The notes beneath the pieces are model-generated. The model searched no databases. It was not told where the DNA came from and worked only from the letters and a program-made list of their open reading frames with translations. DNA of 17,563 bases. Origin: Acidithiobacillus sp. (lineage in GTDB: Bacteria > Pseudomonadota > Gammaproteobacteria > Acidithiobacillales > Acidithiobacillaceae). This document shows positions 1 to 6,663 of this stretch, one piece after another. The stretch is taken from positions 20,418-37,980 of the forward strand of contig JAPTWR010000191.1 in the NCBI GenBank assembly GCA_028065135.1, in the 5' to 3' direction. Position numbers and translations under genes: made by a program. Position 1 is the first letter of the stretch; every line of letters begins with the position of its first letter.

Positions 1-444
1 TTCCGCCACCAGGGCGAGGCGGTAACCGCCCGGTGTGGGTGCTACCATGATCGCCTGTGGTGACTTTAGGAGCAGATCAAGTCTGGCGTTGTGCCCGATG
101 TTTTCCGCGAGCACATTCTCGACCGCGCCGCTGCTTGCGATCGTTCCCACCGAGCTCATGAAATGTGCATTGTTGAAATCGATCCGCAGCCGATAGCCAC
201 CGTCGAGGGAGTTGACATCATAAGCCGGTCGGCTGTTGCTGCGGATGAGGAGGGCCGTGCCATGCTGGTCCTGTACCGGAGTAACGCCGGTGATGAGACT
301 TTCTGCCCAGGCGGCCCCTGAACTCAGGCAGAGCGCCGCCGCCATGACCGCAAGCGTCACCGGTCTCAGCGCCAAGGAGTGGAGCTGCAGGCGCGGTACT
401 GCAACACGGCGGGCGTGGCGGGCGGTAATGGATGCTGTGCTCAT
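1..444 (-). CDS. pilQ: Type IV pilus secretin PilQ, N-terminal part (cut by window edge)
   Basis: The first 148 codons of an open frame that continues past base 1. PilQ forms the outer-membrane secretin ring through which type IV pili leave the cell. The start ATG at 444-442 follows an AGAGGA ribosome site about 10 bases upstream. The N-terminus looks like a signal peptide with an unusually long basic n-region, a hydrophobic core around residues 29-41, and a likely cleavage after AWA (residue 47). The mature part (SLITGVTPVQ, then alternating hydrophobic strands up to about residue 148) resembles an AMIN domain, the peptidoglycan-binding module normal at the PilQ N-terminus. It is the last visible gene of the pilMNOPQ order, 44 bp after pilP. 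The secretin domain itself lies outside the window, so the call rests on the N-terminal type and the gene order. Confidence 0.88.
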   Translation of the reverse strand, partial: MSTASITARHARRVAVPRLQLHSLALRPVTLAVMAAALCLSSGAAWAESLITGVTPVQDQHGTALLIRSNSRPAYDVNSLDGGYRLRIDFNNAHFMSSVGTIASSGAVENVLAENIGHNARLDLLLKSPQAIMVAPTPGGYRLALVAE

Positions 445-488
445 CTTTTCGCTATCCTCTGTATTCTTGGGGGTTAGGCAAGTCATGT

Positions 489-1037
489 TCAGTTGCCGTT
501 TTGCATCTGCAAAACAGTCGGTTTTTTCTGGAATCCACCGAAGGCGTTGGGCAGGTATTGTTCGACGGTGACCGACCGTTTCGTCATGCCGTCATCAATC
601 TTCACGATGCGACCGTCATGGGTGCCAATGTAGCTGCCGATCGTCGCGCGATAGACTTTATGATCCGGCGTGCCAACCACGGCCCAGAGTCTGCCCTGAT
701 TGTCCCGGACAATACCGGTTATGCTCAGGCTGGAAAGGGCATATTTTTCCAGCGGCTGGACAGGTCCATGGCTGACGGGACGTGGTCCGGTGCTGGCGGC
801 AGCGGCCTCCTTGCGCAAAAGAAGCTCAGAGAAGCTCGTGAAGGGGTCACGGTTGATCGGATTTTCATAGGCCTTCGGCTTGTAGGTAACCGTCTTGGGC
901 AGCGGCATAATGTGTGTGTTGGTTTTGGGGCCGGCGGCGACAAAAGCCTGAAGACGGCTGAGGTTGTCGCTATCTGAGCAACCACTCAACAGTGCCATGC
1001 CGGTAAGCATCATTAGGACACTGAGAGCGCGTTTCAT
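489..1037 (-). CDS. pilP: Type IV pilus assembly lipoprotein PilP
   Basis: A protein of 182 residues, a normal length for PilP, the lipoprotein that links the inner-membrane PilN/PilO pair to the secretin PilQ. The N-terminus is a lipoprotein signal with the lipobox LLSGC, so Cys20 should be lipidated. A flexible stretch follows, then the motif NPINRDPF, then a C-terminal beta domain (roughly residues 95-170, containing SLSITGIVRDNQGRLWAVV) of the PilP type. I chose the ATG at 1037 rather than the in-frame one at 1076. It gives a clean signal peptide, follows a GGGGGG ribosome site, and overlaps the pilO stop by the four bases ATGA, implying translational coupling. Confidence 0.93.
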   Translation of the reverse strand: MKRALSVLMMLTGMALLSGCSDSDNLSRLQAFVAAGPKTNTHIMPLPKTVTYKPKAYENPINRDPFTSFSELLLRKEAAAASTGPRPVSHGPVQPLEKYALSSLSITGIVRDNQGRLWAVVGTPDHKVYRATIGSYIGTHDGRIVKIDDGMTKRSVTVEQYLPNAFGGFQKKPTVLQMQNGN

Positions 1038-1651
1038 GGTTTGCCCCCCAGATAGCGATATGTGGTTGCTGTACACTGCATCACCAATTGCTGGGCTGCC
1101 TGTGCCTTGGCCGCGCTGGTCGCCCCCGCGTTAGGCATCCGGGTGATGCCGATATTGTTGATGGTCACAATACGAGGCATGGCGGCGACCGCGGCGGCGA
1201 AGCGTCCGATGTCACTGTAGGTGCCGACCACTTTGAGCTTGACCGGGATCTCCGCATAAAAATTCTTGTTCACTTCTCCCGTAGGCTGGAACAGTTCGAA
1301 ATCCAGCCCGCGACTACGTCCGGCCAAGGTTACATCATCCAGCAACGAAGGGATCTGGGTGCGGTTGGGCAACTGCTGCAGAAAGTTCTGAAAACGCAGA
1401 TTCATTTCCTTGATCTGGGCTTGATAGGCGGGTAGGGAGGCGGCCAGCAATTGTTTTTGCCGCACCTGGAGCTTCAGGCTGTCTTCCTGAGTTTTTAGTT
1501 GATGATATTGGTCGTTTTCGGGTGCAATGAACTCAAACCAGACCAGGATACCGAGAATCAGGACAATGATGGCGACGATGATGAGCTTGGTCTTGATCGG
1601 CCAGCGGATGACATCATCCATTTGCAGGTTACGGAATTCATCAAAGGTCAT
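1034..1651 (-). CDS. pilO: Type IV pilus inner-membrane protein PilO
   Basis: A protein of 205 residues. PilO pairs with PilN in the inner membrane and, with PilP, aligns the pilus motor with the secretin. The sequence shows a short cytoplasmic N-terminus, one strongly hydrophobic helix at about residues 23-43 (LIIVAIIVLILGILVWF), a periplasmic coiled-coil region (about 48-95, rich in Q, L and K heptads), and a small ferredoxin-like domain after about residue 100 (IPSLLDDVTLAGRSRGLDFELFQP is the typical family stretch). It overlaps pilN upstream and pilP downstream by ATGA at both ends. Confidence 0.93.
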   Translation of the reverse strand: MTFDEFRNLQMDDVIRWPIKTKLIIVAIIVLILGILVWFEFIAPENDQYHQLKTQEDSLKLQVRQKQLLAASLPAYQAQIKEMNLRFQNFLQQLPNRTQIPSLLDDVTLAGRSRGLDFELFQPTGEVNKNFYAEIPVKLKVVGTYSDIGRFAAAVAAMPRIVTINNIGITRMPNAGATSAAKAQAAQQLVMQCTATTYRYLGGKP

Positions 1652-2241
1652 GGCTGAGTATCCTTGTGCTGCGCGGATGCGTCACTTTTATTCGCGGTAG
1701 CCGGTGTGCGGATGCTCATCTGCAGCGTAAATTGTCCTACCTCTTCATTGCCCAGTTTGGACTTGCTGATGATGTTCAGTTCCGGCTTCGCAAAAATTTT
1801 TGAAGCTTCGATGTTGCGCATAAATGCCGCGACCTGACTGTTTGTCTGGGAATAACCATTCACCCTAATGGAATTACCCGTCTGCTGAAGTTTCGTCAGA
1901 AAGATGCCATCGGGAGTTACCTGAGCCAACGTGTTGAAGAGTCGCACTACCATATCCCGCTGGTCTTGCAGGTCGGTAATGATACCCTCACGGGAAAGCA
2001 GTTCATCACGTTTTTTACGCAGATCGGCAATGGACGCGATTTTTTTATCCAGTTGGGTGGTGACCCCTTGCAAATACCGCACTTTTTGCTGTTCAGCAGA
2101 GACCCGCGCACTAAAAATACTGTAGATACCATAATAGAGCAGAGCGGCAAGCAGCAGAACGCCGATAAAGGCTAACACTAGCAGCTGACTGCGTTGTGCG
2201 CGCTGAGCCTCTCGATAGGGCAGCAGGTTGATGCGAATCAT
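1648..2241 (-). CDS. pilN: Type IV pilus inner-membrane protein PilN
   Basis: A protein of 197 residues. The first residues, MIRINLLPYRE, carry the conserved INLLPYRE motif, the cytoplasmic tail by which PilN docks into the groove of PilM. A transmembrane helix follows at about residues 21-45, then a coiled coil (about 48-85) and a periplasmic ferredoxin-like domain that heterodimerises with PilO. The start overlaps the pilM stop and the stop overlaps the pilO start, both by ATGA, so the four proteins are probably made in coupled amounts. Nothing in it looks broken. Confidence 0.94.
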   Translation of the reverse strand: MIRINLLPYREAQRAQRSQLLVLAFIGVLLLAALLYYGIYSIFSARVSAEQQKVRYLQGVTTQLDKKIASIADLRKKRDELLSREGIITDLQDQRDMVVRLFNTLAQVTPDGIFLTKLQQTGNSIRVNGYSQTNSQVAAFMRNIEASKIFAKPELNIISKSKLGNEEVGQFTLQMSIRTPATANKSDASAQHKDTQP

Positions 2242-3302
2242 GCCGGAATCCTCCTGAGCGCCAGCCCACAGGCAACCGCCAGAGACGATCTGTCTGCATC
2301 CATAAAGCGACGGCTGATCTGAGGGGCTATTTCCATGCCCGCGAAAGGATCAGGCACGTAAACCGGAAAACTCACGAGTTGACGCAATTGCTCTGCAAGC
2401 TGCGGAATTTTAGCGCCGATACCAAAAAGATGCACCGATCCTGCGGAAATATCCGGCATGCTGGCCTGAAAGAAATCAAGAGAACGAAACAGTTCCTGAG
2501 CCATACTCCGGGCGAAGGGATTAAGTACATCACGCTCATATTCGGGAGGCAAACCACCGAAGCGCTCCATGCGTTGTGCGACATTGGCATCGAGGCTATA
2601 ACGACGCTGTATTTCTTCAATCAGACGACCCAAGCCAAAGTTATGCTCACGGGAGTAAACCGGATGCCCTTCCTGAAACACGTTGATATTTGTGGTGACA
2701 CTACCTATTTCCACCAGAATGACCGCTCCGCCTGAGGTGTCGTGTGCTAGTGGCGACGCTCTGGTGAGGTGCTCATGTAATAACCAGAGAGCAAAGGGTT
2801 TGACATCAATGATTTTTGGTTTTAAGCCTACCTCTTCGAGGACCGCGGCACGATCTTCAATGGCTTCTTTTTTGCACGCTACCAGCAGGACATGATTATA
2901 ACCTTTTCTGACTTCATCGGGGCCAAGCACCGCGAAATCAAAATTGACGGCGTCAATACTGTAGGGAATATATTGGCTGCTCTCAAAGCGAATCTGCTCT
3001 TCAATACCCACCTCGTCCAGTTCAGCCGGAAGAGAAATGATCTTGACGATGGCCGTATTGGCCGGCAGGGCGGTTGCCACGGCCTTGGTCCGGATGCGGG
3101 ACCGCTCCAGAATGGTGTGTAGCGCCCGGCTGACCGCTGTAGCGTCCTGGATGTCACGATCATTAAGGGCGCCCGGCGGAAGTGCTTCGGAGTCCGCATG
3201 TTCGACGCGAAGCCTCCCCCTGGACTGCGAGAGTTCAACGAGCTTGACTGCGTCCGGACTAATATCCAGGCCGAGCAAAGGAGGACTTGGTAAGCGCAGC
3301 AC
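2238..3302 (-). CDS. pilM: Type IV pilus assembly ATPase-like protein PilM
   Basis: A protein of 354 residues with the FtsA/actin-like fold of PilM, the cytoplasmic ring component that binds the PilN tail. The N-terminal LLGLDISPDAVKLVEL is the phosphate-binding strand of this fold. Later family stretches include EIGSVTTNINVF (about 197-208) and HLFGIGAKIPQL near residue 300. The start is GTG at 3302-3300. An in-frame stop lies a few codons upstream and no ATG intervenes, and AAGGGA sits 6 bases before it, so GTG is well supported. It is the first gene of the operon. The divergent neighbour is tadA, whereas in many proteobacteria a penicillin-binding protein gene (ponA/mrcA) stands opposite pilM. 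Confidence 0.94.
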   Translation of the reverse strand: MLRLPSPPLLGLDISPDAVKLVELSQSRGRLRVEHADSEALPPGALNDRDIQDATAVSRALHTILERSRIRTKAVATALPANTAIVKIISLPAELDEVGIEEQIRFESSQYIPYSIDAVNFDFAVLGPDEVRKGYNHVLLVACKKEAIEDRAAVLEEVGLKPKIIDVKPFALWLLHEHLTRASPLAHDTSGGAVILVEIGSVTTNINVFQEGHPVYSREHNFGLGRLIEEIQRRYSLDANVAQRMERFGGLPPEYERDVLNPFARSMAQELFRSLDFFQASMPDISAGSVHLFGIGAKIPQLAEQLRQLVSFPVYVPDPFAGMEIAPQISRRFMDADRSSLAVACGLALRRIPA

Positions 3303-3332
3303 GTTTATTCCCTTTTATGAGCTGACGAATAT

Positions 3333-3361
3333 TACATAAATTTGCTTTGCAGAACACTCAA
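3333..3361 (-). promoter_or_regulatory. Weak candidate promoter for the pil operon
   Basis: Read on the minus strand, TTGAGT (3361-3356) and TATGTA (3338-3333) are separated by 17 bases, about 30 bases ahead of the pilM GTG. The -35 part matches the sigma-70 consensus at 4 of 6 positions but the -10 part at only 3 of 6. The rest of the 225-bp gap to tadA shows no better pair on either strand, and I could not find a convincing promoter for tadA. Confidence 0.25.
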
Positions 3362-3527
3362 CGGCACTTGCGCAACGCACGAATACTTTTTGCAACACGC
3401 GGGGGAAATTAGCAGCATTCCCGATTCTGTCAAGGCGCGCTGACCGAGAAATTGTTACCATAGGCGCGAAACCCGGTGGGGGTGGCCATACCAACGCGAC
3501 TTTTGGCGAGAGTAATTTTGGAGTTCC

Positions 3528-4094
3528 ATGATTTTGACGAGAGCGGATGGTCATTGCAGGGATCTGGCGTGGATGACGCTGGCGCTGGATTATGCGACGC
3601 GTGGCGCCGTTCAGGGCGAGGTTCCGGTGGGCGCAGTGTTGCTGGACGCTGACGGCCATCTGCTGGCGGCGGCGCATAACACGCCTGTTCATAGCCATGA
3701 TCCCAGTGCCCATGCGGAAATGCTCGTGCTGCGTCAGGCGGCACAGGTTTTGCAGAATTATCGGCTAACGGGTGCTACCCTCTATGTTACGCTGGAGCCT
3801 TGCGTTATGTGTGTTGGGGCGATGCTGCATGCGCGAGTTGCGCGTCTCGTCTATGCGGCGTCGGATCCTAAGACGGGCGCAGTGGAAAGTCTTTACCATC
3901 TCTTGGAGGATGGCCGCTTTAACCATCGTATCGTGACGGAGGGGGGCGTGCTGGCCGCACCCTCCGCGACATTACTAAGGGACTTTTTCCGGGCGCGGCG
4001 ACGCGGAAAAGGGGCAGGAGAGGCCGATGTCGCCACGGCTGAAACGGGTGTCGAAACGGGGCAGGGGAGCGGTGATGCGGCATTGCAGTCATGA
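3528..4094 (+). CDS. tadA: tRNA-specific adenosine deaminase TadA
   Basis: A protein of 188 residues of the cytidine/deoxycytidylate deaminase fold. TadA converts A34 to inosine in the anticodon of tRNA-Arg(ACG). The zinc and catalytic motifs are intact: H62-A-E64 supplies a zinc ligand and the catalytic Glu, and P91-C92-V-M-C95 supplies the two Cys ligands. EVPVGAVLLD (31-40) and the stretch SDPKTGA (112-118) are also typical of TadA. The start ATG at 3528 follows GGAG at 5-base spacing. The last 25 or so residues (after RARRRGKG) are a low-complexity Ala/Gly/Glu/Thr tail not needed for the fold, and its DNA overlaps the start of the next gene by 20 bases. Confidence 0.94.
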   Translation: MILTRADGHCRDLAWMTLALDYATRGAVQGEVPVGAVLLDADGHLLAAAHNTPVHSHDPSAHAEMLVLRQAAQVLQNYRLTGATLYVTLEPCVMCVGAMLHARVARLVYAASDPKTGAVESLYHLLEDGRFNHRIVTEGGVLAAPSATLLRDFFRARRRGKGAGEADVATAETGVETGQGSGDAALQS

Positions 4095-4506
4095 ATGGCA
4101 GGTGAACAATGGTGGTCGCGGCCTATATGAACTCACTCAGAAATTGCAGGCTTGGTTGCGGGAAGTCGATGCCTGGGCAGGATGGGCGAATCTCTTCGTG
4201 CCACACACCTCAGCCAGTTTATTACTGCAAGAAAATGCCGATCCGGATGTACGAGCGGATATCCTGGATTATTTTGCGCGTTTGGTTCCGGATGGCGATC
4301 CTGATTTTCGTCATCGCAATGAAGGAACTGATGATATGTCGGCGCACCTGCGCAGTGTGCTGACCCAGAATAGCCTGATCATCCCCGTACGGGAGGGGCG
4401 GGCGGCGCTGGGGGGCTGGCAGGGGGTTTTTCTTTTCGAACATCGGGTGCGGCCAATCAGCCGCAGGGTGTTGGTCAGTTTTCAAGGGGTTATGGAGGAG
4501 GGCTGA
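4075..4506 (+). CDS. YjbQ family protein (UPF0047)
   Basis: A protein of 143 residues, matching the usual 130-145 of the YjbQ/UPF0047 family. Family marks are all visible: HTSAS (44-48), the acidic stretch ENADPDV (53-59), EGTDDM (83-88) followed by H91, and GWQGVFL then EHR (114-124). Some members have been described as having thiamine-phosphate synthase activity, but the cellular role is not settled. I chose the ATG at 4075, which follows AGGGGAG and begins the conserved domain. The in-frame ATG at 4027 would only add 16 basic residues from within tadA. It overlaps tadA by 20 bases and the next gene by one base (TGATG), so the three are probably co-translated. Confidence 0.88.
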   Translation: MRHCSHEWQVNNGGRGLYELTQKLQAWLREVDAWAGWANLFVPHTSASLLLQENADPDVRADILDYFARLVPDGDPDFRHRNEGTDDMSAHLRSVLTQNSLIIPVREGRAALGGWQGVFLFEHRVRPISRRVLVSFQGVMEEG

Positions 4507-4931
4507 TGTCTGAGTTCATGGAATTATACAACGGAATGCTGCGCGGTATTCGTGCGTGGTCGCGTTGGGATGAGTTTCAGAAAACGCTCGCAGAACAGGC
4601 CGATAATGGCTGGTATGTGTACTTCGTTGGGGTGGATTTTCCGCAGGCGCCACTTGATGCCGTGACCTTTTGCAAAGTGCTGGACGCGATCGGTACCTTG
4701 CTGCATCACGACCATAAAGAGACATATCTGGGTATCGTCTATGTGGATGATTTTGAGCATCCGCGGCTGATCAAGATTTACGATCCCAACCATTTGGGGG
4801 CGTCTTGTGGCAGCAGCGGAAAGGTGATTCCAGCCGGCTGGGTATTCTCGCGGGTACCTCCCGATCCTTTGGGGGAGTTTGTTGTGCCCGAAGGCCGCAA
4901 ACGCTGGTGGCGGGAAATTTTTCAAAACTGA
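4506..4931 (+). CDS. Conserved-looking hypothetical protein, 141 residues
   Basis: I do not recognise a named family with confidence. It is a soluble, acidic protein with no signal peptide or membrane helix. It is rich in Trp and Tyr (GWYVYFVG at 35-42, RKRWWREIF at 131-139) and has a central block, YLGIVYVDD then RLIKIYDPNHLG (about 74-98), that looks like a compact alpha/beta domain, followed by the Gly/Ser turn CGSSGK at 101-106. Two Cys (57 and 101) are not arranged as a metal site. The start overlaps the YjbQ-family stop as TGATG, and the ribosome site GGAGG lies in the end of that gene. Its place between a tRNA-modifying enzyme, a YjbQ protein and a MutS2-like ATPase hints at co-expression only; I assign no function. 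Confidence 0.8.
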   Translation: MSEFMELYNGMLRGIRAWSRWDEFQKTLAEQADNGWYVYFVGVDFPQAPLDAVTFCKVLDAIGTLLHHDHKETYLGIVYVDDFEHPRLIKIYDPNHLGASCGSSGKVIPAGWVFSRVPPDPLGEFVVPEGRKRWWREIFQN

Positions 4932-4993
4932 TTGGGTTGGCATTGCCGCCAGGCCTTTTGTACCCTTGGGCGGGCTAATTATCGGGAGAACCC

Positions 4994-6532
4994 ATGGAAG
5001 CTGACCTGAAGCCCCTGGAATTCGGGGGCATTCGCCGCTTGCTCGAAAAGCTCTGTGCGACGCCTTTCGGGGCCGAGGCGGCGCGTAACCTCGCACCCGC
5101 CCCCACAGTGGGCGTCGCGCGCCAGTTGCAGGCGGCCATCACCGCCGCCCGCGTTGGCCTGGAGTCGGGCGAAGGCCCGATTCTCCCGGAGCTGCCGGAT
5201 GTGCGCGCCGGTATTCGCCAGGTAGCCTCTCCTGGTGCGGCGCTGGCGGGTACCGCCTTGCGTAATCTGGCGCTGGTGCTGCGGGTCGGTTTGCAGTTGC
5301 GTCCTTATGTGGAGAAACGTCCTGCGCTGTTGCCCACCGGGGCGGAGCGGCTGGACGCGGCAGCGGACCTGTTACCCCAGATCGACGCTGTTCTCCTAGC
5401 CAACGGCAGCGTACGCGAAGATGGTAATGATACCCTGCGCCAGTTGCATGGTGAGTTGAAGACGGAGCGCGAGCAGATTCAAAGGACCCTGCAGGGGCAT
5501 CTGCGTGCGCCGGGAGCGAAGGTCCACTGGTCCAGCCAGCGCGCCTGCGTGCACTTGCCCGATGGGGCAGTGGACAAGATTCGCGGGGTGCGGCGCGGTA
5601 CCGGCCCAGGCGGACATGGCGTTCTGGTGGAGCCGATGGAGGTGGTGGCGGGTAATAACCATCTGGAGAAGATCGCTGGCCGTATCGAACAGGAGAACCA
5701 GGCTATCCTCCGCGCCCTCAGCGATGCCGCGCGTGAGCGCCTGATTGGCTTACAGCATTTGGTCGAGTCACTGACCTGGCTGGATCTGGCCATCGCGGGC
5801 GCGCAACTGTCCATCCATCTGCATGGCAAAGCGGCTGAGATGGTGGACGTGCCGGTGCTGGTACTGGAAGTGGCCTATCACCCGCAACTCGTCCTCGCTT
5901 ATGCGGAGAAGCGGGGTCCACGGCCCAAACCGTTATCCGTGCATATTGATGCCGAGTCCCCGATTCTGGTGGTGACCGGACCCAACAGCGGCGGCAAGAG
6001 TGTCGCTCTGAAGACGGTTGGGTTGCTTACGGTAATGGCCCATTGCGGCTTGCATATCCCGGTAGAAGGGCGCGCCGTGGTTGGGAATTTCACACATGTT
6101 TTTGTGGATATGGGTGATCCGCAAAGTGTCGCTTTTGAGTTGTCTACCTATTCTGGTCATGTGGAGATCCTGAAAAGACTACTTGCGGATGCGGATGATC
6201 ATACCCTTATCCTGTTGGATGAGCTGGGTACCGGCACGGACCCGGAAGAGGGCGCAGCGCTGGCGATGGCCGTGCTTGATCATCTGGCGGGACGCGGGGT
6301 GCGGGGTATGGTGACTACCCATCTCACCCCGCTCAAGGCTTTTGCCGATACCCACGCTTGCCTGTGTAATGCCTCCATGCGCTTTGATCAGGAGCGCTTG
6401 GAGCCCACCTACGAGCTGCAGATCGGGGTGCCGGGGCGTTCCCTGGGTCTGGTTATTGCGGCAAAACGCGGATTGCCGGAGGCGTTGGTCAGCAAGGCGC
6501 GCGATTATCTGGAATATCTGCACAGCCACTAG
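4994..6532 (+). CDS. MutS2-like ATPase lacking the Smr domain
   Basis: A protein of 512 residues related to MutS2, whose usual length is near 780. The N-terminal region (LEFGGIRRLLEKL, about 8-20) and the long helical core (about 20-310) are of the MutS2 lever/clamp type. The ABC-type ATPase follows: Walker A GPNSGGKS at 329-336, the signature region ELSTYSGHVEIL near 380-391, Walker B LILLDELGTG with D409-E410, and the TTH switch shortly after. It then ends at ARDYLEYLHSH, where standard MutS2 continues into a coiled coil and the C-terminal Smr nuclease. All ATPase residues look intact, so it should bind and hydrolyse ATP. MutS2 proteins act on branched DNA or on collided ribosomes. Which role applies here cannot be told, and the lack of Smr argues against nicking. 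GGGAGA precedes the ATG. Confidence 0.85.
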   Translation: MEADLKPLEFGGIRRLLEKLCATPFGAEAARNLAPAPTVGVARQLQAAITAARVGLESGEGPILPELPDVRAGIRQVASPGAALAGTALRNLALVLRVGLQLRPYVEKRPALLPTGAERLDAAADLLPQIDAVLLANGSVREDGNDTLRQLHGELKTEREQIQRTLQGHLRAPGAKVHWSSQRACVHLPDGAVDKIRGVRRGTGPGGHGVLVEPMEVVAGNNHLEKIAGRIEQENQAILRALSDAARERLIGLQHLVESLTWLDLAIAGAQLSIHLHGKAAEMVDVPVLVLEVAYHPQLVLAYAEKRGPRPKPLSVHIDAESPILVVTGPNSGGKSVALKTVGLLTVMAHCGLHIPVEGRAVVGNFTHVFVDMGDPQSVAFELSTYSGHVEILKRLLADADDHTLILLDELGTGTDPEEGAALAMAVLDHLAGRGVRGMVTTHLTPLKAFADTHACLCNASMRFDQERLEPTYELQIGVPGRSLGLVIAAKRGLPEALVSKARDYLEYLHSH

Positions 6533-6598
6533 GCCGGAAAACGTGCCGCTGACCGCGGTACCATAGATGACAAGCCGTATGCGCCAAGGCATTTTTAT

Positions 6599-6627
6599 TT
6601 GACCTCACAGCAAAAAATGTCTAGCTT
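6599..6627 (+). promoter_or_regulatory. Candidate promoter of the ilv operon
   Basis: TTGACC (6599-6604, 5 of 6 matches to the -35 consensus) and TAGCTT (6622-6627, 3 of 6) are 17 bases apart, about 37 bases before ilvB. The -10 part is poor. A 7-base inverted repeat overlaps the spacer and the -10 element (see separate entry). The rest of the 131-bp gap shows no better pair. Confidence 0.35.
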
Positions 6628-6632
6628 TTTGC
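6610..6632 (+). repeat. Inverted repeat upstream of ilvB
   Basis: GCAAAAA (6610-6616) and TTTTTGC (6626-6632) are perfect reverse complements separated by 9 bases. The arms are A/T-rich, so the element is a weak RNA hairpin but a reasonable protein-binding half-site pair. It lies between and over the candidate -35/-10 elements. No regulator is identified. Confidence 0.4.
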
Positions 6633-6663
6633 GCTAATACTTTATTCCCTGAGGAGTACGACG

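Noticed and set aside
432..977. A 181-codon plus-strand frame opposite pilP
   Set aside because: It lies across the pilP reading frame and the pilP/pilQ junction. The translation has no domain, while pilP has clear family features.
1034..1076. The earlier ATG for pilP at 1076
   Set aside because: It would put 13 polar residues ahead of a normal lipoprotein signal and lie deep inside pilO; the ATG at 1037 has the ribosome site and the ATGA overlap.
4027..4074. The earlier ATG for the YjbQ-family gene
   Set aside because: It adds a basic 16-residue stretch not found in the family; the ATG at 4075 has a ribosome site.
6533..6663. A decayed Smr domain, or a T-box or other riboswitch, between the MutS2-like gene and ilvB
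   Set aside because: The 131 bases are too short for a T-box, show none of its conserved boxes, and hold no coding remnant in any frame.
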